Source: Methylobacterium nonmethylotrophicum (GTDB lineage: Bacteria > Pseudomonadota > Alphaproteobacteria > Rhizobiales > Beijerinckiaceae). From it: a stretch of 64,000 bases of DNA. The DNA lies in assembly GCF_004745635.1 (NCBI RefSeq), contig NZ_SRLB01000020.1:58557-122556 (forward strand), given 5' to 3'. A model generated the notes under the pieces. The model ran no database searches, was not told where the DNA came from, and saw only the letters and a program-made list of their open reading frames with translations. The translations under genes and the position numbers were made by a program. Positions 1 to 8,222 of this stretch are shown here, piece by piece (position 1 is the stretch's first letter; every line of letters begins with the position of its first letter).

Positions 1-1021
1 CGAGGCACAGCGAGAGGGTCTGGAGCGCGTCGAAGGTGCCCTCCTTGTCCTCCTGCATGTCCTTCGAATAGGCGAGCGGCAGGCCCTTCATGACGATGAG
101 CAGGCCCGACAGGGCGCCGATGATCCGGCCGGACTTCGCCCGCACCAGCTCGGCGGCGTCGGGGTTGCGCTTCTGGGGCATGATCGAGGAGCCGGTGGTG
201 AACCGGTCCGACAGCTTGACGAAGCCGAACTGGGCCGAGGTCCAGACCACGATCTCCTCGGCGAAGCGCGACAGGTGCACGGCGGCGATGGCCGCCGCCG
301 ACAGGGCTTCGAGGGCGAAGTCGCGGTCGGCGACCGAATCGAGCGAGTTCGCGGTCGGCCGGTCGAAGCCGAGGTTCTTCGCCGTGGCATGGCGGTCGAT
401 CGGGAACGAGGTGCCGGCGAGCGCCGCGGCCCCGAGCGGGCACTCGTTGAGGCGGGCGCGGGCGTCGCGGAACCGGCCGCGGTCGCGGTTCAGCATCTCG
501 ACATAGGCCAGCAGATGGTGGCCGAAGGTGACGGGCTGGGCCGATTGCAGGTGGGTGAAGCCCGGCATCACCGTGCCGGCGTGCTTGAGCGCCAGCTCGG
601 CCATGGCCTGCTGCAGGTCGGCGGCCTGGGCGTCGAGGGCGTCGAGGGTGTCGCGCACCCACAGCCGCATGTCGGTGGCGACCTGGTCGTTGCGCGAGCG
701 CGCGGTGTGGAGCCGCCCGGCCGCCGGGCCGACGATCTCGCGCAACCGGCTCTCCACGCTCATGTGGATGTCCTCGAGGTCGCGCCGGAACGCGAACGAG
801 CCGGCCTCGATCTCGTCCCGGACGGTCTTGAGCCCGGCCTCGATCTTCGCCACATCCTCGGCCGGCAGGATCCCCGCCTGGCCCAGCATCGCGACGTGGG
901 CGAGCGAGCCCCGGATGTCCTGGGGGGCGAGGCGCTTGTCGAAGCCGATGGAGGCGTTGATCTCCTCCATGATCTCGGCGGGGCCGCTCGCGAAGCGCCC
1001 GCCCCACATCCGGTTGCTCAT
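1..1021 (-). CDS. argH: Argininosuccinate lyase (3' part outside window)
   Basis: Last step of arginine synthesis: splits argininosuccinate into arginine and fumarate in the cytoplasm. The gene runs off the left edge; residues 1 to about 340 are visible, and roughly 120 of the usual ~460 are missing. The N-terminus MSNRMWGGRF, the block HTARSRNDQVATD near residue 105, and the fumarase/lyase signature GSSIMPQKRNP near residue 277 are intact. The start codon (1019-1021, read leftward) shares two bases with the start of the divergent thioredoxin-like gene at 1020, so the two transcripts must begin inside each other's coding region or be leaderless. Confidence 0.97.
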   Translation of the reverse strand, partial: MSNRMWGGRFASGPAEIMEEINASIGFDKRLAPQDIRGSLAHVAMLGQAGILPAEDVAKIEAGLKTVRDEIEAGSFAFRRDLEDIHMSVESRLREIVGPAAGRLHTARSRNDQVATDMRLWVRDTLDALDAQAADLQQAMAELALKHAGTVMPGFTHLQSAQPVTFGHHLLAYVEMLNRDRGRFRDARARLNECPLGAAALAGTSFPIDRHATAKNLGFDRPTANSLDSVADRDFALEALSAAAIAAVHLSRFAEEIVVWTSAQFGFVKLSDRFTTGSSIMPQKRNPDAAELVRAKSGRIIGALSGLLIVMKGLPLAYSKDMQEDKEGTFDALQTLSLCL

Positions 1022-1664
1022 GTCCTCACCTCGCCTCGCATCCTCGCGGACCGCCCGCCTCGCCCTCGCGGGGGGCCTTCTCGCCGTCCTCGGCCTCGGG
1101 GCTGCCCTATACGGGCTTGGCCACCGGAGCAACGGCGGCGCCTGCCCGCTCGGGGCCGCCACCGCCGCCCGGGTCGCACCGCTCTCCCGCGGCGAGGTCG
1201 CGGCGCTCCAGGTCGATCCCGACCCGAAGCCCGCGCCGGCCATCACCTTCACCGGGCCGGACGGGCAGCCGCGCACCCTGGCCGACCTCAAGGGCCGCAC
1301 GGTGCTGCTCAACCTGTGGGCGACGTGGTGCGCGCCGTGCAAGGCGGAGATGCCGGCCCTCGACCGGCTGCAGGGCACGCTCGGAGGACAGGACTTCGAG
1401 GTGGTGGCGCTCAACCTCGACACCCGCAACCTCGACCGGCCGCCGCTCTGGATGAAGGAGAACGGGATCACGCGGCTCGCCTACTACGCCGACCCGGCCG
1501 GCCGGGCGCTGCCGGTGCTGCAGAAGAGCGGCGAGGTCGTCGGGCTGCCCACCACCCTGCTGATCGACCCGGCCGGCTGCGAGATCGGCGTGATGAAGGG
1601 CCCGGCGGAATGGGCGAGCGAGGACGCCTTGAGGCTGGTGCGGGCGGCGCTCGGGCGGGGGTGA
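1020..1664 (+). CDS. TlpA-type membrane-anchored thiol-disulfide reductase
   Basis: A 214-residue thioredoxin-fold protein tethered to the inner membrane and facing the periplasm. One hydrophobic segment lies at about residues 12-34; the active-site motif WCAPC has its cysteines near residues 103 and 106, and the cis-proline loop appears as GLPTTLLID. TlpA proteins reduce disulfides, often during cytochrome oxidase copper-centre or cytochrome c assembly. The ATG at 1020 is chosen because it gives a short basic N-terminus directly before the membrane anchor; upstream sequence in this frame is antisense to argH. The pairing of argH with a divergent TlpA gene is common in Hyphomicrobiales. The specific partner cannot be told from sequence. 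Confidence 0.9.
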   Translation: MSSPRLASSRTARLALAGGLLAVLGLGAALYGLGHRSNGGACPLGAATAARVAPLSRGEVAALQVDPDPKPAPAITFTGPDGQPRTLADLKGRTVLLNLWATWCAPCKAEMPALDRLQGTLGGQDFEVVALNLDTRNLDRPPLWMKENGITRLAYYADPAGRALPVLQKSGEVVGLPTTLLIDPAGCEIGVMKGPAEWASEDALRLVRAALGRG

Positions 1665-1711
1665 GCCGGCCCGCGTTGATCCAGCTCACGATTCCTGGCA
1701 GGCCCGGGCCC

Positions 1712-2932
1712 ATGCAGGACACCCGCTCCCCTCGCCCCTACCCCCGGCGCCTGCCGCGCCCGCTCTCGGCCCTGCGCAACCTGCTGGTCAGCAGCGCCGG
1801 CGGCGGCCTCGTGCTGATGGCGAGCGCGGTGCTGGCGCTCATCGTCGCCAACGGCCCCTACGGCGACGGCTACGCCCGGGCGCTGCACGCGTATCTCGGC
1901 CCGTTGAGCCTGCTGCACTGGATCAACGACGGCCTGATGGCGGTGTTCTTCCTGCTCGTCGGGCTCGAGATCAAGCGCGAGATCCTGGACGGGGGCCTGC
2001 GCACCTGGCCCGACCGGGCGCTGCCGGGCATCGCGGCGCTCGGCGGCATGGCGATGCCGGCGCTCGTCTACGTCGCGGTCAACCTCTCCTCCCCGGCGAC
2101 CCTGCGGGGCTGGGCGATCCCGGCGGCCACCGACATCGCCTTCGCGCTCGGCGTGCTGGCGGTGCTGGGCAACCGGGCGCCGGTCTCGCTCAAGGTCTTC
2201 CTCACCGCCCTCGCGATCCTCGACGACCTCGGGGCCGTGGTGATCATCGCGCTGTTCTACACCGCCGACCTGTCCTGGCCGATGCTGGCGCTCGCCGGCG
2301 CGGTGACGGCGATGCTGGCGGTGCTCAACCGCGTGGGGCTGCGGCGGCTCGGGCCCTACCTGATCCTCGGCGCGGTGCTGTGGCTCCTGGTGCTGCGCTC
2401 CGGCCTCCACGCCACCGTAGCGGGCGTGGTCCTGGCGCTGGCGATCCCCTTGCGGGCGAGCCCCGGCCGGCCCGACGACGGGCACTCGCCGCTGCACCTC
2501 CTCGAGCACGCGCTCCAGCCCTGGGTCGCCTACGGCATCCTGCCGGTCTTCGGCTTCGCCAATGCGGGCGTCTCGCTCGCCGGGCTGACGCCCTCGGCGC
2601 TGCTCGCCCCCGTCACCCTCGGGGTCGCGGCGGGCCTGTTTCTCGGCAAGCAGGTCGGGGTGTTCGGCGGCGTCTGGCTCGCGGTGCGCACCGGCCTCGC
2701 GCCCAAGCCCGCGGGCGCCACCTGGCGCCACGTCTACGGCGTGGCGCTCCTCTGCGGCATCGGCTTCACCATGAGCCTGTTCATCGGCGGCCTCGCCTTC
2801 GCGGGCGCGCCCGAGTTCGACACCGAGACGAAGCTCGGGGTGATCCTGGGCTCGGTGCTCTCCACGCTCGCCGGCGCCCTGGTTCTGTCGCTGGGCGGGA
2901 GAGAGGCGGTGAAGCCGGCGGTTGCGGAGTAG
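1712..2932 (+). CDS. nhaA: Na+/H+ antiporter NhaA
   Basis: A 406-residue inner-membrane Na+/H+ antiporter that expels sodium in exchange for protons. It has the dense hydrophobic segments of the NhaA family and the paired aspartates in ILDDLGAVVII (D171-D172), equivalent to the ion-binding pair D163-D164 of Escherichia coli NhaA. The conserved segment PAATDIAFALGVLA and the late FGFANAGVSL are also present. The ATG at 1712 is preferred because the family N-terminus starts just before the first helix (ALRNLLVSSAGGG). It lies 47 nt after the thioredoxin-like gene and may share its transcript. Length is typical. Confidence 0.95.
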   Translation: MQDTRSPRPYPRRLPRPLSALRNLLVSSAGGGLVLMASAVLALIVANGPYGDGYARALHAYLGPLSLLHWINDGLMAVFFLLVGLEIKREILDGGLRTWPDRALPGIAALGGMAMPALVYVAVNLSSPATLRGWAIPAATDIAFALGVLAVLGNRAPVSLKVFLTALAILDDLGAVVIIALFYTADLSWPMLALAGAVTAMLAVLNRVGLRRLGPYLILGAVLWLLVLRSGLHATVAGVVLALAIPLRASPGRPDDGHSPLHLLEHALQPWVAYGILPVFGFANAGVSLAGLTPSALLAPVTLGVAAGLFLGKQVGVFGGVWLAVRTGLAPKPAGATWRHVYGVALLCGIGFTMSLFIGGLAFAGAPEFDTETKLGVILGSVLSTLAGALVLSLGGREAVKPAVAE

Positions 2933-3002
2933 GGTCGCGCTGGCGGGACGCGACGCCTCCGGAAGGTGATATTCTCGACACGGTGCCGTTCATCCAACCC
3001 GC

Positions 3003-3125
3003 GACCTCATCCTGAGGTGCTGTGCGATCGAAGATCGTACAGCCTCGAAGGAGGCCTCCAGAGACCTTGGCGATGTCTGGAAGCCTCCTTCGAGGCGAGC
3101 AAAGCTCGCACCTCAGGATGAGGTC
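3003..3125. repeat. Branched palindromic repeat, copy 1
   Basis: A 123-bp element with perfect 17-bp outer arms (3003-3019 and 3109-3125, GACCTCATCCTGAGGTG and its complement). Inside are a hairpin of 10-bp arms (3020-3029 / 3033-3042, one G-T pair), a long 20-bp stem with one mismatch (3043-3062 / 3076-3095) and a 6-bp hairpin GCGAGC-AAA-GCTCGC (3095-3109). It lies between the convergent ends of nhaA and the L,D-transpeptidase gene, so it could also end transcription from both sides. The same architecture recurs at 9796, 61660 and 63578. Confidence 0.95.
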
Positions 3126-3165
3126 GTGAGCAGGATGAAACGCTTTCTACGGTCGAACAGGCGCG

Positions 3166-4761
3166 TCAGTTCGCCGGCTGCGAGGCCGCGACGCGGTTGC
3201 GGTTCGCGCCTTCGGTGCGCTTGCCGGTCTCCGGCGTCTTGCCCTCGCCCGGCTTCGCGGCTTCGCCGGCCTTGGCGGCGGGCTTGGCCTCGGACGGCTT
3301 GCCTTCGGCGGGCTTGGTCTCGGCCTTCTTCGCGGGCGCCGGATTGAGCCCGTCGACCTTCGCGGTGGTAGCCTCGTGGTGGGCGGCCGGGGTCGGGTGC
3401 AGGCGCGCGGTGACCTTCTTCGGCAGGGGCACGGCCGGCGAGATCGCCGCGACCGGGGTGGTGTCGGCGGCCGGCAGGGCGGCGGGGGCGACCGGGGGCG
3501 CCGCCGGGGCGCCGCCGAACAGGTTGCCGAGGAGCTTGCGGTAGCCGGACAGGTCGCCGTCGGCGCTCGCCACCGTGATGGGGGCGGCCGGAGAGGCCGG
3601 GGCCGCGGCGGCCGCGGCGGCCGCCTCGCGGGTCGGGATCGGCGCCGGGTTCGACGCCGGCGCCGCGAAGGCGAGGGCCGTGGGCTTGGTGCCGGGCTTG
3701 GTCTTGTCGTGCTTCGGGTCGTTCTTGGCCAGCAGGACCGGCTTCGCCTTCGGCTCGATGACGATTTCCTCCGGCGCCGCCGCCAGGGCCTCGGGCCGGC
3801 TGATCACCCCCATGTTCGGCCGCGGCTGAGCCTGCTCGGCGAAGAGCTGGGTGCTCGGCGAGGAGTCGCGGAAGAACGGGTGCTGGCCGCCGTCCTGGTA
3901 GACGAGGCGGGTCGCCGCGGTGCCCTTGGCGACCAGCTCAGCCACCTCGACCTCGTCCTTCTCGCGCTTGGCGACGACGACGGGGTCGACCTTGGGGTTG
4001 CAGGCGCCCGCCGCGGCGTCCTGGCCGCCGAAGACGTAGCGCGTGCCACACACCCCGACCCGCGGCTCCTCGTGCAGGGCCTCGAAGTAGTCCGAGCCCT
4101 CCTTCAGGTTCTTCCAGAAGCCGATATGCGGGTCGTTGCGGAACTTGGCGAGGTTCTGCGCCGTCATCCGGAACGGGTAGGACTGGAACTGGAACGCCCG
4201 CTGCCCCCCCGCGAAGGCTTCGCGGGCGATGGCGTAGATCTCCGAGATCGCCTCGTCCGTCATCGCGAAGCAGCCGGCCGAGGAGCAGGTGCCGTGCACC
4301 ATCAGGTAGCTGCCGGTGCGGCCGTTGGCGCGGTCGAAGGCGTTGGGATAGCCGGTGTCGAAGGAGAGGTAGTAGGACGAGTTCGGGTTCATCTGGCCCA
4401 TCGTGATGGGATAGAACCCTTCGGGCGCCTGCCGGTCGCCCTCCCGGACCTTCGGCCCGAGCTGGCCCGACCAGCGGCAGATCGGGAAGGTCTTCAGGAG
4501 CGCGTACTGGCCGTCCGCCCCGCGCTTCCACACCTCCATCTCCGATTCCTTCTTGAAGGCCCGGATCAGGATCGGGTCGCGGGGCGACATGTTCTTGGTC
4601 GCCATCAGGGCGACGGTCTTCTGCGGGATCGGCTCGCGGGCGCGGGCCGAGCCGGCGGCGGAGAAGCCCGCATCCTGGCACGCCCCGAGGGACAGGGCGA
4701 GGGCGAGGCCACTCGCCGCCAGCACCGGACGCATCGCCAGACGCCCTTTCAGCCGCACCAT
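3166..4761 (-). CDS. YafK-type L,D-transpeptidase lipoprotein with long Ala/Pro/Lys tail
   Basis: Predicted murein L,D-transpeptidase of the YafK/ErfK group, acting in the periplasm on peptidoglycan. From the ATG at 4761 the product is 531 residues; a lipoprotein signal ends at the lipobox LSLGAC (C28). The catalytic block reads HGTCSSAGCFAM, with H156 and nucleophile C164, matching HxxxxSxGCx of the YkuD fold. The domain spans about residues 50-290. The remaining ~240 residues are low-complexity, rich in Ala, Pro and Lys, and match no domain I recognise; such tails often reach through the cell wall. A start at 4734 (MRPVLAAS) is also possible and keeps the lipobox. Confidence 0.88.
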   Translation of the reverse strand: MVRLKGRLAMRPVLAASGLALALSLGACQDAGFSAAGSARAREPIPQKTVALMATKNMSPRDPILIRAFKKESEMEVWKRGADGQYALLKTFPICRWSGQLGPKVREGDRQAPEGFYPITMGQMNPNSSYYLSFDTGYPNAFDRANGRTGSYLMVHGTCSSAGCFAMTDEAISEIYAIAREAFAGGQRAFQFQSYPFRMTAQNLAKFRNDPHIGFWKNLKEGSDYFEALHEEPRVGVCGTRYVFGGQDAAAGACNPKVDPVVVAKREKDEVEVAELVAKGTAATRLVYQDGGQHPFFRDSSPSTQLFAEQAQPRPNMGVISRPEALAAAPEEIVIEPKAKPVLLAKNDPKHDKTKPGTKPTALAFAAPASNPAPIPTREAAAAAAAAPASPAAPITVASADGDLSGYRKLLGNLFGGAPAAPPVAPAALPAADTTPVAAISPAVPLPKKVTARLHPTPAAHHEATTAKVDGLNPAPAKKAETKPAEGKPSEAKPAAKAGEAAKPGEGKTPETGKRTEGANRNRVAASQPAN

Positions 4762-5039
4762 GGGAACCCCGCCTTCTCGCCGTCGGACCGCCGGCACCCT
4801 GACGCCGCGGACCGGTCTTCCCAACCCCATAGCTTCGTTAAACTTACCCGGCTCTTACCGCAAGAACGGCCAAGATTGCGGGGATTCGCTCAACAGGCGC
4901 GCCGGCCAAGCAAGCCGGCGCACACTCACACGGGGCTCATGCGCGAAGACATCCGCCCCGTCTTCGGCAAATTGAAGGCCGGCGCGTGTCTGGCTCGTGC
5001 CATTTGTGAGGGGCTGTGGATGGCGGGGATTGCCCCGGG

Positions 5040-5993
5040 TCAGAGGCTCCGGCCGATCTCCAGGAACTTCTGCGCCCGGCGGTCGCGCAGGGCGTCGGCA
5101 TCGAGGGCGGAGAGCGGCTCCAGGGCCGCGGCGATCGCCTCGCCGGTCGCCCGGATCGCCGCTTGGCCGTCGCGGTGGGCGCCGCCGGTGGGCTCGGGCA
5201 CGATGCCGTCGATGACGCCGAGGCGCAAAAGATCCTGGGCGGTGATCTTCATGGCGGTGGCGGCATCCTGGGCCCGGCCGGCATCGCGCCACAGGATCGA
5301 GGCGGCGCCCTCCGGCGAGATCACGCTGTAGATCGCGTGTTCGAGCATCAGGACCGTGTTGGCGGTGGCGAGGGCGATGGCGCCGCCCGAGCCCCCCTCC
5401 CCGATCACCACCGTGACGTTGGGGGTCGGCAGGCCGAGGCAGGCCTCCGTGGAGCGGGCGATGGCCTCGGCCTGGCCGCGCTCCTCCGCCTCGATGCCCG
5501 GATAGGCGCCCGCGGTGTCGACGAAGGTGAGGACCGGCAGGCCGAAGCGGCCGGCGAGCCCCATCAGGCGCACCGCCTTGCGGTAGCCCTCGGGCTTGGC
5601 CATGCCGAAATTGTGCCGGATGCGGGCCTCGGTGTTGGCGCCCTTCTCCTGGCCGATGACGCAGACCGGCCGGCCGCGGAAGCGGCCGAAGCCGCCGACC
5701 ACCGCCTCGTCCTCGCCGAAGGCCCGGTCGCCGGCGAGCGGCTGGAACTCCTCGATCAGCCCGGCGCAGTAATCGACGAAGTGCGGCCGCTGCGGATGGC
5801 GGGCGACCTGCGTCTTCTGCCAGGGGGTCAGGCCGGCATAGAGCTCGGCGAGGGCCGCCGCGGCCTTGGCCTCGAGCCGCGCCACGTCCTCGCTGATCGC
5901 CACCGCGCCGTCGCGGTCGCCGAGGGCCTTCAGCTCCTCCAGCTTCGCCTCGAGTTCGGCGACGGGCTTTTCGAAGTCGAGGTAGGAGCGCAT
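5040..5993 (-). CDS. accA: Acetyl-CoA carboxylase carboxyltransferase subunit alpha
   Basis: 317 residues, full length. With AccD it forms the carboxyltransferase that moves the carboxyl group from biotin to acetyl-CoA, the committed step of fatty acid synthesis. The N-terminal helix segment (SYLDFEKPVAELEAKLEELK) and the crotonase-fold core with GEGGSGGAIALA and FVDTAGAYPGIEAEERGQ are typical of AccA. It stands alone, with accD and the biotin subunits not in the window, as is usual in this group. Confidence 0.96.
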   Translation of the reverse strand: MRSYLDFEKPVAELEAKLEELKALGDRDGAVAISEDVARLEAKAAAALAELYAGLTPWQKTQVARHPQRPHFVDYCAGLIEEFQPLAGDRAFGEDEAVVGGFGRFRGRPVCVIGQEKGANTEARIRHNFGMAKPEGYRKAVRLMGLAGRFGLPVLTFVDTAGAYPGIEAEERGQAEAIARSTEACLGLPTPNVTVVIGEGGSGGAIALATANTVLMLEHAIYSVISPEGAASILWRDAGRAQDAATAMKITAQDLLRLGVIDGIVPEPTGGAHRDGQAAIRATGEAIAAALEPLSALDADALRDRRAQKFLEIGRSL

Positions 5994-6205
5994 CGGGACC
6001 TGTGCTGTGTCGGGCCGGCGTCGCGGGGGCGTTGGGGCTTCGGGAGACCCCTGCGGGCGGCCGGTCCACCCGGGACCGGGCGGCGCGGGGGCGTGGCGGA
6101 GGGGGGCTTGGCGGAGGGGCCGGCCCGTGTCAACCCGGCAGGGGCGGTGCGCGCCACCCTCCGCCGGACGGGCGCGCGGGGCGTGTGCCGCGGGCGGCCG
6201 GAAGG

Positions 6206-6229
6206 CTTGTCTCGCGGCAGTGCAGCATC
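6206..6229 (+). promoter_or_regulatory. TGCAGCA-type box before the patatin operon (possible PhaR/AniA site)
   Basis: The stretch CTTGTCTCGCGGCAGTGCAG followed by CATC lies 58-81 bp before the patatin start. An almost identical stretch (CTTGTTTCGCGG-TGCAGCATC) lies before the alpha/beta hydrolase at 11684. TGC-rich sites of the form CTGC-N3/4-GCAG are bound by the polyhydroxybutyrate regulator PhaR/AniA in alphaproteobacteria. The regulator assignment is inference. Confidence 0.35.
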
Positions 6230-6286
6230 ATCTTACCGCCGAGATTCGCGCGGCGGCCGAGGGAGGCCGCCAGGAGCGGAGGCACG

Positions 6287-7414
6287 ATGGACGAGCCGGG
6301 TCAGGCGGGGCGAGACGAGTGCCGGGTGCTGGTGCTGCAGGGCGGCGGGGCGCTCGGCTCCTATCAGGCCGGCGTCGCCGAGGCGATGCAGGAGACGGGT
6401 CTCCCGCCGGACTGGGTCGCCGGCATCTCGATCGGGGCGATCAACGCCGCGCTCATCGCCGGCAACCCGCCGGAGCGCCGGGTCGAGCGGCTGCGCGCCT
6501 TCTGGGAAAGGGTGTCGTCCGCGATCACCGTCTCGCCGTGGTGGCCCGGCGAGCAGGCCCGCGAGGCGTTCAACGCCTGGAGCGCCGCCTTCGGGGCGAC
6601 GGTCGGGGTCCCGGGCTTCTTCGCCCCGCGCTGGCCCCCGGCGGCCCTCTACCCGGCGGGCGCGCCGCAGGCGCTCAGCTACTACGACACCGCGCCGCTG
6701 CGGCAGACGCTCCTCGACCTGATCGACTTCGACCGCATCAACCGGCGCGAGACCCGGCTCAGCGTAGGCGCCGTCAACATCCGCACCGGCAACTTCGTCT
6801 ATTTCGACAACCACCGCGACCGGATCGGCCCCGAGCACGTCATGGCCTCCGGCGCCCTGCCGCCGGGCTTCCCGCCGGTCGAGATCGACGGCGAGATGTA
6901 CTGGGACGGCGGCATCGTCTCGAACACGCCGCTGCAATACGTGCTCGACGAGGAGCGGCTGCGCGACCTCGCGGTGTTCCAGGTCGACCTGTTCAGCGCG
7001 CGCGGCCCGCTCCCCCGCACCCTGTCCGAGGCGGCCGAGCGCGAGAAGGACATCCGGTATTCGAGCCGCACGCGGCTCAACACCAATGACCAGATCGAGA
7101 TCCACAAGGCCAAGACGGCGTTCCGGCGCCTGTTCGACAAGCTGCCGCCCGAGCTGCGCCAGGACCCGGACGTCGCCTTCCTGTCGGAGGTGAGCCACCA
7201 GAACGCGGTGACGATCATGCAGCTGATCTACCGGGCCAAGAACTACGAGAGCGACGCCAAGGACTACGAGTTCTCCCGCGCCACGATGCTGGAGCACTGG
7301 AAGGCCGGCCGCAACGACGTGCGCCGCTCGCTGCGCCACCGGCACTGGATCGAGCGCTGCCGGCCCGAGGCGGGCGTCAGCGTGTTCGACCTCACCCGCG
7401 ACGCGCGGGACTGA
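6287..7414 (+). CDS. Patatin-like phospholipase/esterase
   Basis: A 375-residue serine lipolytic enzyme with the patatin catalytic dyad: oxyanion loop LQGGGALGSYQAG (residues 17-29), nucleophile S48 in GISIG, and aspartate D207 in DGGIVSNTP. The C-terminal ~110 residues carry the extra domain (beginning about KDIRYSSRTRLNTND) found in a patatin group common in Hyphomicrobiales. Start fixed by a strong AGGAGCGGAGG site a few bases before ATG 6287. It is first in an operon with acetoacetate decarboxylase (25 nt downstream) and 3-hydroxybutyrate dehydrogenase, so an acyl-ester substrate feeding C4 ketone/hydroxybutyrate metabolism, possibly polyhydroxybutyrate, is a reasonable inference, not shown. 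Confidence 0.9.
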   Translation: MDEPGQAGRDECRVLVLQGGGALGSYQAGVAEAMQETGLPPDWVAGISIGAINAALIAGNPPERRVERLRAFWERVSSAITVSPWWPGEQAREAFNAWSAAFGATVGVPGFFAPRWPPAALYPAGAPQALSYYDTAPLRQTLLDLIDFDRINRRETRLSVGAVNIRTGNFVYFDNHRDRIGPEHVMASGALPPGFPPVEIDGEMYWDGGIVSNTPLQYVLDEERLRDLAVFQVDLFSARGPLPRTLSEAAEREKDIRYSSRTRLNTNDQIEIHKAKTAFRRLFDKLPPELRQDPDVAFLSEVSHQNAVTIMQLIYRAKNYESDAKDYEFSRATMLEHWKAGRNDVRRSLRHRHWIERCRPEAGVSVFDLTRDARD

Positions 7415-7439
7415 TCTCTGACAGAGGAAGGAACGCCGC

Positions 7440-8183
7440 ATGACCCGCGACGAGATCCTGAAAGCCCCCTCGATGCCGGCCTTCAGCCCGAGCTACCCGC
7501 ACGGGCCCTACCGGTTCCTGCGGCGCGAATACCTGATCATCACCTACGAGACCGACCCGGAGGCGCTCCGCGCCGCTTTGCCCGAGCCGCTAGAGCCGGC
7601 CCCCGGCAACCTCGCCTTCTACGAGTGGATGAAGATGCCGGATTCCTCCGGCTTCGGCGATTACGAGGAGAGCGGGTCTGCGATCGTCGCGACCTACAAG
7701 GGCGAGCCCTGCAACTACTCGGTCCAGATGTACCTCGACGACGAGCCGCCGATCACCGCCGGCCGCGAGATCTGGGGCTTCCCGAAGAAGTACGGCGTGC
7801 CCCGGCTCAAGGTGACGAAGGACACGCTCACCGGCACCCTGCACTACGACGACGAGCGGGTGGCGATGGGCACGATGACCTACAAGCACCACAGCCTCGA
7901 GGACCGTCTCGACAAGGTCCGCGACGGGATCGGCCAGCTCAACGTCAACCTGAAGCTGATCCCCGACGTCGATGGCGGCGTGAAGGTGGCGCAGCTCGTA
8001 GGCTACCGGCTGCAAGATATCCAGGTCCACGGCGCCTGGGAGGGCGAGGCCCGGCTGCACCTGATCCCGCACGTCAATTGCCGCGTCGCCGACCTGCCGG
8101 TGCGCCGGATCGTCCGCGGTCGCCACCAGATCGTCGACTTCACCCTGCCGTACGGCCACGTGCTGCACGACTACCTGGCCTGA
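7440..8183 (+). CDS. adc: Acetoacetate decarboxylase
   Basis: 247 residues. Converts acetoacetate to acetone and CO2 through a Schiff base on lysine. The active-site segment REIWGFPKKYG holds the lysine pair K116-K117, matching the catalytic and pKa-perturbing lysines of clostridial enzyme (K115-K116). ATG 7440 follows an AGAGGAAGG site. It sits between the patatin and 3-hydroxybutyrate dehydrogenase genes; together with the latter it could shift carbon between hydroxybutyrate, acetoacetate and acetone. Confidence 0.94.
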   Translation: MTRDEILKAPSMPAFSPSYPHGPYRFLRREYLIITYETDPEALRAALPEPLEPAPGNLAFYEWMKMPDSSGFGDYEESGSAIVATYKGEPCNYSVQMYLDDEPPITAGREIWGFPKKYGVPRLKVTKDTLTGTLHYDDERVAMGTMTYKHHSLEDRLDKVRDGIGQLNVNLKLIPDVDGGVKVAQLVGYRLQDIQVHGAWEGEARLHLIPHVNCRVADLPVRRIVRGRHQIVDFTLPYGHVLHDYLA

Positions 8184-8222
8184 CAATTTGGCCTGTGACA
8201 TTCCGGCCCGAGGAGAAAGCTC

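Noticed and set aside
275..2932. An 885-codon open frame running through tlpA into nhaA
   Set aside because: Only its last 406 codons form NhaA; the rest is antisense to argH and out of frame with the thioredoxin-like gene. High G+C removes stops and keeps frames open.
3376..5331. Long rightward frames opposite the L,D-transpeptidase and accA
   Set aside because: Low-complexity Arg/Gly translation, antisense to genes with clear motifs.
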